Position numbers and translations under genes: made by a program. From assembly GCA_018266335.1 (NCBI GenBank), contig JAFEAR010000101.1, positions 62,001 to 126,000 on the forward strand: a DNA stretch of 64,000 nucleotides, read 5' to 3'. This document shows, piece by piece, positions 53,316-61,223 of the stretch; position 1 is the stretch's first letter, and the number at the start of each line of letters is the position of its first letter. The DNA comes from Bdellovibrionales bacterium. Its GTDB lineage: Bacteria > Bdellovibrionota > UBA2428. The notes below the pieces were generated by a model, which was not told the origin of the DNA, made no database searches, and saw nothing but the letters and a program-made list of their open reading frames with translations.

Positions 53316-53780
53316 TTAGCGTAAGAGGGGCGTCGTGGGTTTCGACGCGGCGACTGCAGCATCCGCTGGAGTCGTGGCTGCTGCTTCGGTGGTTGCTGTC
53401 GCGGGGGAAGGATTCTTCGCATTCGGACTGCGTTTCTTCAGTTCGCCCTTGATGTTCTCCACGTAAGTATTCAGCTTCGCTTCAACTCGGCGCCGCGCTT
53501 CGACCGGATTTTTTTGGTAGAGAACCGGATCGAAATCGCAGTTGTGACATTTCGAGGCCTCGCGCATCTGAGCCCAGTGCACAAATTCCGACCCCGCCCA
53601 GAGAGGTAAATAAAAGAACGCAATTCGCCCCGCAGTGGCGATGCCGGAGAAGTAATAAGCAACGGCGGCGGCGGCCCCGACAATCAGAGCAATGCGTAGA
53701 TGAGCCTGCCACGAAATGTGATCGCGAAGTTCGGTGTCGCGGGGAGCGCGACAAACTGGACAAATGTAACCCGACATCAT
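53316..53780 (-). CDS. Zinc-ribbon membrane protein, function unknown
   Basis: 154 residues (start at 53780 or the next ATG at 53777). The N-terminus has C-P-V-C and a later C-H-N-C, enough for one zinc ribbon split by two hydrophobic segments (about residues 29-45 and 51-63). A Thr/Ala/Pro-rich tail follows. It lies 26 bp upstream of fadA on the same strand. No function can be assigned. Confidence 0.65.
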   Translation of the reverse strand: MMSGYICPVCRAPRDTELRDHISWQAHLRIALIVGAAAAVAYYFSGIATAGRIAFFYLPLWAGSEFVHWAQMREASKCHNCDFDPVLYQKNPVEARRRVEAKLNTYVENIKGELKKRSPNAKNPSPATATTEAAATTPADAAVAASKPTTPLLR

Positions 53781-53847
53781 CTTATTCTACGGTAAGCGCG
53801 GCACGGCGATCCGTCAAAAAGTCGGCACGGCAAAAGGTTACGACTGT

Positions 53848-55170
53848 TTAGGGCAGCAACTTGTCAGGCAGAGCGACTTCGATGATCAGGGCTTCGGCAT
53901 AGTAGCCGCCATCGGCGCGGCGATAACCCATGGTGGCTTGCCCCACCCGGCGAAAGCTAAAGCGACCCATTTCTTTCCACTCGAGGGCAGCCTGAAGTTC
54001 TTTCTGCAAGAAATCCCGGAAGAGCTCGGAATTCAAAATCCAATCTAGCGTTAAGCCGAGCTCGGGTGGCGCCCCGTTACGGCTCGCGGCGGGCCATTCG
54101 CCCTTCGTATAAGACCAGCTGGTAACGCCAGCAGCATTCTTGATGTCCGTAAAAACCAAGCGTACGGAGAGCTGCCGATCGGCGAGCACGGACTGATCGT
54201 CTTTCCGAATGAACTCCAGGTGCACGGTGGCTTCCAAGTCAATGCCGGCGTCCACACCCGTCGCGCTGATCCAGGGCCGGAAGGCCGGATTCAAAGCTCC
54301 ATTGTCGGTAAACGGAATGGCCAGGCGCAGTTGCACCGGCAGGGCGCCATCCACGTTCACGAGCTCCGTTACGAAGGGGGCAAATTGCTGGGCTTTGAAA
54401 TCAGCCGGCAATACAAATTCAAGGCGATCATTCTGATAGTTGCCGCCGTTGGCGACGGCCGCAGCGCTCATCCCCAGAGCGGCAATGCGACTCAGCGAAT
54501 TGGGCGAAAAAATCGCCTGCGCTACGGGGCCTTCGTCGCTGCGTAGGCGCCGCACGAGCGCGCGGGCTGCGGGCGATAGGAAGTCCTGAGCTGCTTGCCC
54601 CACGGGAATGATCTTCAGCGAAGCGTCCGGCTGTACCGTCATGAGCAAAGAGTCCGCAAAGTCGATTCCGCTCGGAATGTTCGGAAGTGCATCTTTGAGG
54701 GCATCTACGGTGGCAGTATCAATGTTACGCGCAAGATCGAGCGTGGTGCGATGATAAAAGTCGGCGTCCTTCGAGGGTAAGTCGCGCAGACGCGTGCGGA
54801 TGAGCTTCTCCGCTAAATCACCCACTTGTCCGGGGCAATTCGTACGCAAGTGGAAGGTCGTGTCCAGGCTTTGTCCTACAAAGTAGGGACGTAGAATATT
54901 CTCCACCCAGGTGAGGGAATCCCACTCGGGGACTAAATTCAGTTTTCCACCCTGGGCGAGGATATGGAATTGAACGCTAGGTGGCAACGGGAGGTCGACA
55001 TCGCCAGGAACGAAGGAGCCTTCGATGTTGGTGCACTCAAGATCCAGCCCGAAGCCATTATGAAAAAGGCCCGACTCCAAATGGAGCTTGTTCACGGCCA
55101 CCTGGGCCGAAACGCCGCTTAGCTTCCAGCCCGTGGAAAAAAACGCATGCTTCCGAGGCGCGCCTCCCAT
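53848..55170 (-). CDS. Conserved-type envelope protein, main part after a frameshift
   Basis: 440 codons from an ATG at 55170 that is probably not a true start. The first 13 residues cross a T7 run and match no signal peptide, while the frame upstream (55119-55466) supplies a membrane anchor. From F-F-S-T-G-W-K-L-S-G-V-S on, it continues as a plausible envelope protein with many beta-strand segments (for example L-D-L-E-C-T-N-I-E-G-S-F-V-P-G-D-V). No family recognised. The whole gene spans 53848-55466 if one base is added in the run at 55137-55143. Confidence 0.6.
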   Translation of the reverse strand: MGGAPRKHAFFSTGWKLSGVSAQVAVNKLHLESGLFHNGFGLDLECTNIEGSFVPGDVDLPLPPSVQFHILAQGGKLNLVPEWDSLTWVENILRPYFVGQSLDTTFHLRTNCPGQVGDLAEKLIRTRLRDLPSKDADFYHRTTLDLARNIDTATVDALKDALPNIPSGIDFADSLLMTVQPDASLKIIPVGQAAQDFLSPAARALVRRLRSDEGPVAQAIFSPNSLSRIAALGMSAAAVANGGNYQNDRLEFVLPADFKAQQFAPFVTELVNVDGALPVQLRLAIPFTDNGALNPAFRPWISATGVDAGIDLEATVHLEFIRKDDQSVLADRQLSVRLVFTDIKNAAGVTSWSYTKGEWPAASRNGAPPELGLTLDWILNSELFRDFLQKELQAALEWKEMGRFSFRRVGQATMGYRRADGGYYAEALIIEVALPDKLLP

Positions 55171-55466
55171 CGACCACCCTCCACGGAGCCGGGTAGCTGG
55201 GTCAGAGGCAGTTCAGCGGCCCACTGCTTCTGGAGGACGCGATTGTCGGTGAGATTCTTCAGGTTAAATTCGAGGGGGGCCCCCTGAAAGCTAAAGGGAG
55301 CGGCCATCGAGGCCTTCGCAAAGAAGATCAGGGCAAAGCCCGCCACGGCCAAAGCAAGGGGCAAAAATTGGGGCAAGGGGTCGACCTTGACCGGTTCAAC
55401 GATCGAGCGATCCTTGTTGTGGAATGTGAAAACAGAGAGGTCTAGGGAAGTCCTGTTTTTTGCCAT
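55119..55466 (-). CDS. N-terminal anchor part of the same envelope protein (ends at a T7 frameshift)
   Basis: 115 codons from ATG 55466 (a GTG at 55472 is possible). One transmembrane helix (about residues 34-55), then a periplasmic region containing F-S-F-Q-G-A-P-L-E-F-N-L-K-N-L-T. It stops shortly after a run of seven T (minus strand) at 55143-55137. A -1 shift or one extra T in the run would join it to the downstream frame without loss. The break could be an assembly error, a true mutation, or expressed by slippage. Confidence 0.6.
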   Translation of the reverse strand: MAKNRTSLDLSVFTFHNKDRSIVEPVKVDPLPQFLPLALAVAGFALIFFAKASMAAPFSFQGAPLEFNLKNLTDNRVLQKQWAAELPLTQLPGSVEGGRWEARLGSMRFFPRAGS

Positions 55467-55537
55467 GGCCACGCTTTATAACGCACCGCATCTAATGTCA
55501 ACCGCTTTGCGCCCGGGAGGCTTCTAAGATTCAACAC

Positions 55538-55567
55538 TTGACACTCTGGAGCAAGCCTTTGTAAGAG
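55538..55567 (+). promoter_or_regulatory. Candidate rplM-rpsI promoter
   Basis: A perfect TTGACA (55538-55543) with an 18-base spacer to TAAGAG (55562-55567). The leader to the rplM ATG (55603) is about 28 bases and holds two SD-like elements (AGGAA and CAGGAAG). The -10 is a weak match. Confidence 0.45.
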
Positions 55568-55602
55568 TCCGTGATTCTCATTGTTTAAAGGAACAGGAAG
55601 TT

Positions 55603-56304
55603 ATGGCTAAGACCGCAGCAAAAAAGACCGCAGCCCCCGCTAAAAAGACGAAAACGGCTGCCGAGAAAAAAGCTAAGAAATCGAAGCTTGTTGAGCGCAA
55701 AAACGCGAACAAGACTCAGGTGCGCTTGGCTAAAACCAAGAAGCGCCCCAAGGCTGAAGGCTCGAATGCCCGCATGAAGGACAAGCCTGCTGGTCATGCT
55801 CCTCACTCTGCGCGCATCACCGCTCAGAAAGGTCCGATCGTTCCCGTCGCTTCGAAAACGTCCTTCGTTCCGAAGTACAGCGAAGATCGCAAATGGCTCT
55901 TGATCGATGCTGCTGGTCAAACCGTAGGTCGCCTGGCTTCCGAAATCGCAATGCTCCTTCGCGGCAAACACAAGCCGACCTTCACCCCGAACAACGACGC
56001 GGGTGATTTTGTGATCGTGATCAACGCCGAAAAAGTGGTGTTCACGGCCAACAAAGAAGACCAAAAAGAATACTTCAAACACAGCGGCTGGATCGGTGGC
56101 ATGAAAGTCACCACCCCGGCACGTCTGCGTGGCACCCACCCCGATCGCATTTTGTTCCACGCCGTTCGCGGCATGGTTCCCCGCACTCCGCTGGGTCGCG
56201 ATCAAATGGGCAAACTGAACATCTACGCCGGAGAAAATCATCCCCACGCTGGCCAAAAGCCTGCCGTTTGGAACCTCCGTTACAGCGCGAACCGCAAGGC
56301 TTGA
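55603..56304 (+). CDS. rplM: 50S ribosomal protein L13 with long lysine-rich N-terminal extension
   Basis: 233 residues; bacterial L13 is about 142. The normal protein starts at K85-T-S-F and has W-L-L-I-D-A-A-G-Q-T-V-G-R-L-A-S and later R-G-M-V-P. The first 84 residues are mostly Lys, Ala and Pro (M-A-K-T-A-A-K-K-T-A-A-P). It binds 23S rRNA early in 50S assembly. The extension keeps the same frame and has no stop. SD CAGGAAG. Followed by rpsI, 16 bp downstream. Confidence 0.93.
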   Translation: MAKTAAKKTAAPAKKTKTAAEKKAKKSKLVERKNANKTQVRLAKTKKRPKAEGSNARMKDKPAGHAPHSARITAQKGPIVPVASKTSFVPKYSEDRKWLLIDAAGQTVGRLASEIAMLLRGKHKPTFTPNNDAGDFVIVINAEKVVFTANKEDQKEYFKHSGWIGGMKVTTPARLRGTHPDRILFHAVRGMVPRTPLGRDQMGKLNIYAGENHPHAGQKPAVWNLRYSANRKA

Positions 56305-56320
56305 AAGGTAATTAATATCG

Positions 56321-56713
56321 ATGGCAACCCAATACTTCTCCGCTACCGGTCGTAAAAAGACCTCCACGGCTCGCGTTCGTATTCGTCCCGGCAAAGGCGA
56401 AATCATCGTTAACGAACGCAAATTCGAAGAATACTTCGGTCGTCCCGTACTTCGCTTGGTTGTGAACCAACCGCTCGAATCTCTCGAGATGATTGGCAAG
56501 TTCGACATCATCGCGAATTGCACCGGCGGCGGCCATGCTGGCCAAGCGGGCGCTCTTCGTCACGGCATCTCCCGTGCACTGCTCAAGTTCAACCCTGAAC
56601 TTCGCGGCACGCTGAAGGCCGGCGGCTTCCTGACCCGTGATTCACGTCAGAAAGAACGTAAGAAATACGGCAAACGCGGCGCTCGTCGCGGCACGCAGTT
56701 CAGCAAACGCTGA
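56321..56713 (+). CDS. rpsI: 30S ribosomal protein S9
   Basis: 130 residues of the usual length. Signatures are [16 protein letters not shown] and the C-terminal [17 protein letters not shown], whose end reaches the tRNA in the P site. Paired with rplM as in most bacteria, with terminators downstream. Confidence 0.97.
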   Translation: MATQYFSATGRKKTSTARVRIRPGKGEIIVNERKFEEYFGRPVLRLVVNQPLESLEMIGKFDIIANCTGGGHAGQAGALRHGISRALLKFNPELRGTLKAGGFLTRDSRQKERKKYGKRGARRGTQFSKR

Positions 56714-56718
56714 TCCGC

Positions 56719-56737
56719 ACCGTTACTACGGTTTTTT
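56719..56737 (+). terminator. Small terminator hairpin after rpsI
   Basis: ACCGT/ACGGT with a TACT loop (56719-56732), followed by T-rich sequence to 56737. A short 5-bp stem, likely weak. Confidence 0.5.
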
Positions 56738-56742
56738 ACCAA

Positions 56743-56782
56743 GCCATCCGGACCCAAGTGGTTCGGGTGGCTTTTCTGTTTT
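56743..56782 (+). terminator. Main intrinsic terminator after rpsI
   Basis: GCCATCCGGA (56743-56752) pairs with TTCGGGTGGC (56762-56771) over ten bases including two G-U pairs, loop of nine, then TTTTCTGTTTT (56772-56782). Stands second in tandem behind the small hairpin. Confidence 0.8.
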
Positions 56783-56793
56783 AAACACAGGGC

Positions 56794-57813
56794 ATGATTA
56801 GTTTTGCTAGCGACAATACGGCGGGAGTGCATCCGGATATCTTGGCTTCTCTGGCCCGGGTGAATCACGGTTGGACGCCTGCTTACGGTGCAGACGCCTA
56901 TACCGCCGAGCTCGACGCTCTTTTCCAAAAGCATTTCGGACCGAGCGCCCGTCCCTTTTTGGTTTTCAATGGCACGGCTGCGAACGTTCTATCTATTTCG
57001 AGTTTTCTGCGTCCCTTCGATGCCGTGGTGAGTGCGATTAGCTCGCACCTGCAGAACGATGAGTGTGGAGCTCTGGAACGCTTTGCGGGTTGTAAAATCA
57101 TTCTCCAGCCCACCTATGAGGGTAAATTACGCGTCGAGGATTTGGAGCCTTTGTTGGAGGCGCGCGGCGATTGTCACCGGGCCCAACCGCGCATCATCAC
57201 CCTTACTCAAAGTACGGAGTTCGGCACGCTCTACACGCCGGACGAAATTCGTACGCTCACAGATTTTGCCCACGCAAACGATTTGTTTGTGCACATGGAC
57301 GGCACACGCCTGTCAAACGCCGCGGCGGCTTTGAATTTGTCGCTGCAGGAGCTGACTGAAGCAACGGGCATTGACGTGCTGAGTTTTGGGGGCACCAAGA
57401 ACGGTCTCATTTGCGGCGAGGCCGTGGTTTTCTTTGGCAATGCGGAGCGGGCCGCAAATTTTGAGTACTTTCGTAAGCAGGGCCTGCAATTGGCCTCGAA
57501 GATGCGCTTTCTGTCCGCGCAATTTACGACCTATTTAGAAAGTGGCTTGTGGCGCAAGAATGCCGAGCATGCAAACCGCATGTGCGAGCGTCTGCGTCGG
57601 GCGGTGCAGGAACACGTGGAATTAGCGGCCCCCTCGCAGGCCAACGCGCTTTTCGTGAAGCTGAGCCCCGAGCAAATCGCCACGCTCCAAAAGGAATTTT
57701 ATTTTTATGTTTTCGATACCGCGCAAGGCATCGTGCGTTGGATGACCTCCTTCGAGACGACGCCTGAGCAAGTGGATCAATTCGCGGCCGCGATTCTGAG
57801 GGTTGTTCGCTAG
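56794..57813 (+). CDS. Low-specificity threonine aldolase-like PLP enzyme
   Basis: 339 residues. The fold-type I PLP pattern is clear: S-D-N-T-A-G-V-H-P near the N-terminus, F-N-G-T-A-A-N, H-M-D-G-T-R-L, and S-F-G-G-T-K-N-G with the PLP Lys at about 202. The family cleaves threonine (or related beta-hydroxy amino acids) to glycine and aldehyde. It starts 80 bp after rpsI and its stop overlaps the next gene by 1 bp. Confidence 0.88.
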   Translation: MISFASDNTAGVHPDILASLARVNHGWTPAYGADAYTAELDALFQKHFGPSARPFLVFNGTAANVLSISSFLRPFDAVVSAISSHLQNDECGALERFAGCKIILQPTYEGKLRVEDLEPLLEARGDCHRAQPRIITLTQSTEFGTLYTPDEIRTLTDFAHANDLFVHMDGTRLSNAAAALNLSLQELTEATGIDVLSFGGTKNGLICGEAVVFFGNAERAANFEYFRKQGLQLASKMRFLSAQFTTYLESGLWRKNAEHANRMCERLRRAVQEHVELAAPSQANALFVKLSPEQIATLQKEFYFYVFDTAQGIVRWMTSFETTPEQVDQFAAAILRVVR

Positions 57814-58538
57814 TGCAAGGCTTGTGGCTCGATCGAGTGAGCTGGGATGAAGCCGACGTGCTCCTGAAGGAGGCGCGAGTGGTGGTGATTCCCATCGGCG
57901 CGGGCCTTAAGGAACACGGCCATCACCTTCCGCTGGGGAACGATGCTATTTTAGCGACGGAGTTAACGCAGCGACTGGTGGAGCGCGCGCCCATTTTAGC
58001 TTGCCCCACGGTGAACTACGGACCCTACCCGGCTTTCTCTGAATACCCGGGCTCGGTAACTATTACCCCCGAGGCCTTTGAGGGCACTCTGCGCGGCATT
58101 GTGCAATCGTTGTTTCGGCACGGGGCTCGCCGTTTTTACGCGCTCAACACGGGCATTAGTACGGTGGCGAGTTTAGAAAAACTTCGTTTGGAGTTTGCGG
58201 CGCAGGACATCGCCTTTGCCTACATGGATCTGCGTCGTCATGGCAGCCAGGTGCGCAAAGAAATTGAACGGCAGTCGGTGGGCACGCACGCCGACGAAAT
58301 GGAAACCTCGCTCATGTTGCATTTGCGCCCGAGCGTGGTGCATGCGGAGCGGGCCGTATCGGAGCTGGGGGCAGACCGAGGGCCAGGCGGGCTCACTCGA
58401 AACGCGCAGGCGACGGGCGGTGTGTACTCGGTTACGGGCGCCTGGGGTGACCCTACGCTGGCCACCGCCGAAAAAGGCGCTCGCTTTGCCGCGGCGATTC
58501 TGGCCGACGTGCTGCAAGACCTACAGATGCTGCGCTAG
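57813..58538 (+). CDS. Creatininase-family amidohydrolase
   Basis: 241 residues, GTG start overlapping the aldolase stop (TAGTG). The family motif K-E-H-G-H-H-L-P-L-G-N-D (about residues 30-41) carries metal-binding residues, and a later segment H-A-D-E-M-E-T-S is conserved. The usual N-G-H-G-G-N is replaced by L-N-T-G-I-S-T, a form I believe some subfamilies have. Substrate is unknown. Ends convergent with the S9 peptidase gene with an 18-bp overlap. Confidence 0.8.
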   Translation: MQGLWLDRVSWDEADVLLKEARVVVIPIGAGLKEHGHHLPLGNDAILATELTQRLVERAPILACPTVNYGPYPAFSEYPGSVTITPEAFEGTLRGIVQSLFRHGARRFYALNTGISTVASLEKLRLEFAAQDIAFAYMDLRRHGSQVRKEIERQSVGTHADEMETSLMLHLRPSVVHAERAVSELGADRGPGGLTRNAQATGGVYSVTGAWGDPTLATAEKGARFAAAILADVLQDLQMLR

Positions 58539-60431
58539 GAACTTTTCCATGGCTTCGTAGAAGTCAAAGCGGTTTTCCTCGTTGCGAAACCCGTGTCCTT
58601 CGTTTTCTTTCACCATGTACTGCACGTTCACGCCCCGCTTGCGGAGCGAGTCTACAATTTGGTTCGATTCATTGATGTTCACGCGCGGATCTTTTGCTCC
58701 CTGGGCTACGAAGAGCGGCGCACGAATGCGATCCACGTGGAATACGGGCGAAGCCGCGCGCATAAGTGCCAGGTCTTTTTCGGGGTCGCCCACCATAGCG
58801 TGGTACTTCTCCAATTCGGGTTTCCAGTACGGCGGAATGGTTTTCATGAAGGTGAGTAAGTTAGCTACGCCTACGTAGTCCACCGCGCAGGCGTAGAGTT
58901 CCGGAGTAAAGGCAATTCCAGCGAGCGTGGCGTAGCCACCGTAGCTGCCACCGTAAATGCCCACGCGTTTTGGGTCGGCAATCCCTTGGGCAATGAGCCA
59001 CTTAACTCCGTCGGTGATATCGTCCTGCATGGTTCGGCCCCATTGCTTGAAGCTTAGCTTGAAGGAAGTTTTTCCGTAGCCAATGGAGCCACGGTAGTTC
59101 ATTTGCAACACGGCGTAGCCGCGGTTCGCTAGGAATTGAACCTCGGGGTTGAATCGCCACACGTCGCGGGCCCAGGGGCCACCGTGGGGATTCACGATAA
59201 CCGGCAAGTTCTTTTCCATCTTACCTTTAGGCAGAGTGAGGTAACCGTTGATAACCAATCCATCGCGGGCCGTGTACCGTATGGGGCGCATGTCGGCTAA
59301 TTGCGGAGCTTTCAGCCAGGGCGAGGCGTCGGTTAGGAAGGTGAGTCGGTCGTTAGCTTCATCGTACAGGTAATAGTGACCGCGGGTTTTGTCGTTCGTG
59401 GCGAGGACCGTGAATAGGTCTTCATTTCGATTGTGCCCAACGAAGTAAATTTCCATGTTGGGGATTTGCGCCTTCACTTTTTTGTAGCGCCATTCGGACA
59501 TCGTATCGAAAAATTTAAACTCGTCTTTCCAGGTGGTGTAGCGCAGGGTGGTTACCATGCGACGCTTCGGTGAGTATTCGAGCGCGCTAACGTCTACTTC
59601 GGGATGCTCGTAGAGCACTTCTTGCTCTTTGCCCGTGACGGGATCGATGCGCACGATGGCCGTGCGTTCGCGATTTAAATTGGAGGCCGCGAAGAACTCG
59701 CGATTATCGGGAGTAAAAAAGAGGGGATTGAATTCGTTCGTGTAGTCGAATTTCAGGATGCGGCGGAAAGGGTCTTGATCGGTCTTGCGCGTGTAAATTT
59801 GACTTTGCAGCCCGTCGCTCTCGATCGCAATGCGCACGTGTCCGGCGTGGTCCACCACCCAGCCCGTATATTTGCCCGGGTTTTGCGCCACGAGTTTGAT
59901 CTCGCCCGTGACGACATCGCAGCGGTAGACTTCGAAGAGCTCGGGATTGCGTTTGTTCATTTGAATCAGAATGTCGGAGTCGCTCGATTCCTCGAGGTCA
60001 TCAAGCATCAGTGCCCGCGTGTGGGGAAAAGGCGTAAGGTCGCGTGCTTGGCCCTGCAGATTCACCGCAAAAATGTGAAAGTTTTCGTCGCCGCCGAAGT
60101 CGCGGGAATAGAGAATCGTGTTTTTACCTTTCCACGAGTAGGTCGAAATATCCCGATCCTTTACGAAAGTGATTTGTTGAATTTCGCCCTGCGGAAGGTG
60201 CTCGCTCGACAGGGGCTGAATGAAAACGTTCAGCCGGCTATTCCAAGACTGCAAAAAAGATAGATAACGCCCATCGGGCGACACTAGATAGCGCGTACGT
60301 TCCGGGTTGCGGAAGAAATCGCGCAAGGGAATGGGATTTACGGCCGCACCATTTTGAGTGGGTGAGCTCGAGCATCCGGCGAAGGCAAGGGAGGCGAGGA
60401 CGAGGAAGATTCGGACGGGGGCGCTGTTCAT
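58521..60431 (-). CDS. S9 family (prolyl oligopeptidase) peptidase, lipoprotein
   Basis: 636 residues with a lipobox (L-A-F-A-G-C). Beta-propeller part first, then an alpha/beta hydrolase: nucleophile Ser496 in G-G-S-Y-G-G-Y, Asp581 in K-D-P-R-V-N and His613 in E-G-H-G-F. It resembles dipeptidyl aminopeptidase or acylaminoacyl peptidase. It likely acts on periplasmic oligopeptides, together with the M1 aminopeptidase elsewhere in the window. Confidence 0.9.
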   Translation of the reverse strand: MNSAPVRIFLVLASLAFAGCSSSPTQNGAAVNPIPLRDFFRNPERTRYLVSPDGRYLSFLQSWNSRLNVFIQPLSSEHLPQGEIQQITFVKDRDISTYSWKGKNTILYSRDFGGDENFHIFAVNLQGQARDLTPFPHTRALMLDDLEESSDSDILIQMNKRNPELFEVYRCDVVTGEIKLVAQNPGKYTGWVVDHAGHVRIAIESDGLQSQIYTRKTDQDPFRRILKFDYTNEFNPLFFTPDNREFFAASNLNRERTAIVRIDPVTGKEQEVLYEHPEVDVSALEYSPKRRMVTTLRYTTWKDEFKFFDTMSEWRYKKVKAQIPNMEIYFVGHNRNEDLFTVLATNDKTRGHYYLYDEANDRLTFLTDASPWLKAPQLADMRPIRYTARDGLVINGYLTLPKGKMEKNLPVIVNPHGGPWARDVWRFNPEVQFLANRGYAVLQMNYRGSIGYGKTSFKLSFKQWGRTMQDDITDGVKWLIAQGIADPKRVGIYGGSYGGYATLAGIAFTPELYACAVDYVGVANLLTFMKTIPPYWKPELEKYHAMVGDPEKDLALMRAASPVFHVDRIRAPLFVAQGAKDPRVNINESNQIVDSLRKRGVNVQYMVKENEGHGFRNEENRFDFYEAMEKFLAQHL

Positions 60432-60440
60432 GCGCCGAGT

Positions 60441-60974
60441 TTAGTCCTCAAGGCCAAGCCAGTTCAATTGGCGGAGGCCCTCAAATAACACGATGCCGGC
60501 GGTCATCGCCAAATTGAAGGACCGGACATTGTCCTGCGGCACGCGCAGGTGCTGGTCCGGATGCGCGGCTAATAGCGAAGGAGCAATGCCGTCTTGTTCA
60601 TCCCCAAAGACCAGGCAGTCTTCGGCTTCGAACTGGGCTTCGGTGTAGAGCTTCGTACCCCCCACCTCCACGAGCCACATGCGCTTGGTGGGGTTGGCCT
60701 CGCGCCACGCGGCGAAGTCGGGAAACACGCGCACGTCTAGGAGTGGCCAGTAGTCTAGCCCTGCCCGTTTGAGCTTCGTGTCGTCGATTTTAAAGAAGGG
60801 ATTGATGATGTCCAGGCGCGATCCCGTGCCGGCGCAAAGGCGGGCGATAGAGCCCGTATTTTGCGGTATACGCGGATTCAGGAGGACGATGGTTAGGGCA
60901 CCGGGCCGAGTGAGTTTGCGATCCTGCGGGGCGCGCTCTTCTGCACTAACGAAGGTGTTTTGCTTGCGACCCAT
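60441..60974 (-). CDS. trmL: tRNA (cytidine/uridine-2'-O-)-methyltransferase, SPOUT family (TrmL type)
   Basis: About 177 residues from ATG 60974. The start segment L-N-P-R-I-P-Q-N-T-G-S-I-A-R-L and the knot segment F-G-D-E-Q-D-G-I...R-V-P-Q-D-N-V-R-S-F-N-L-A are diagnostic of TrmL, which methylates position 34 of tRNA-Leu. An N-terminal basic extension of about 25 residues is added. 9 bp upstream of the S9 peptidase on the same strand. Confidence 0.9.
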   Translation of the reverse strand: MGRKQNTFVSAEERAPQDRKLTRPGALTIVLLNPRIPQNTGSIARLCAGTGSRLDIINPFFKIDDTKLKRAGLDYWPLLDVRVFPDFAAWREANPTKRMWLVEVGGTKLYTEAQFEAEDCLVFGDEQDGIAPSLLAAHPDQHLRVPQDNVRSFNLAMTAGIVLFEGLRQLNWLGLED

Positions 60975-61013
60975 CGGAGGCAATTCCTAGCAGAGGCCTT
61001 CGGGGGGAGAAAT

Positions 61014-61047
61014 AAAAAAAGCCCCGTAGCCGGAAGGGCTACGGGGC
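61014..61047 (-). terminator. Intrinsic terminator of the Gly/Tyr/Asn-rich lipoprotein gene
   Basis: Read on the minus strand, an 11-bp perfect stem (61047-61037 with 61031-61021, GC-rich) with a 5-base loop is followed by seven T (61020-61014). It separates the lipoprotein transcript from trmL. On the plus strand the poly-A precedes the stem. Confidence 0.9.
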
Positions 61048-61223
61048 AGAGTTTGGCAGGAGGACGTTCCGCATTCCGCATCAACTTAGAGCACCGCTTC
61101 GGGGCAACAATCGCTTCTTCTCGACATCCGCATTAACCGCATCCGCTCAACTTCAGGTTCCGCTCAGTATTCGCTCAACTTCCGCTCTCAGGTACCAGCC
61201 ACACTTTAGATTCAGGATCGAGT
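61048..61223 (-). repeat. Short-repeat 3' untranslated region
   Basis: A noncoding region between the lipoprotein stop and the terminator. It contains an 11-bp direct repeat CGCTCAACTTC at 61144-61154 and 61172-61182, and several further partial copies of TTCCGCTCA and CATCCGC (for example 61135-61145, 61158-61166, 61180-61188). It may be a structured 3' UTR or a small RNA source. Confidence 0.5.

Noticed and set aside
57813..58538. Creatininase with a destroyed active site
   Set aside because: The absence of N-G-H-G-G-N at first looked like decay, but the L-N-T-G-I-S-T form together with K-E-H-G-x-H-L-P-L and H-A-D-E-x-E-T-S appears to be a coherent subfamily pattern.
61081..61190. CRISPR-like repeats in the lipoprotein 3' region
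   Set aside because: Repeat units are only about 9-11 bp, irregularly spaced and degenerate, with no cas genes nearby.
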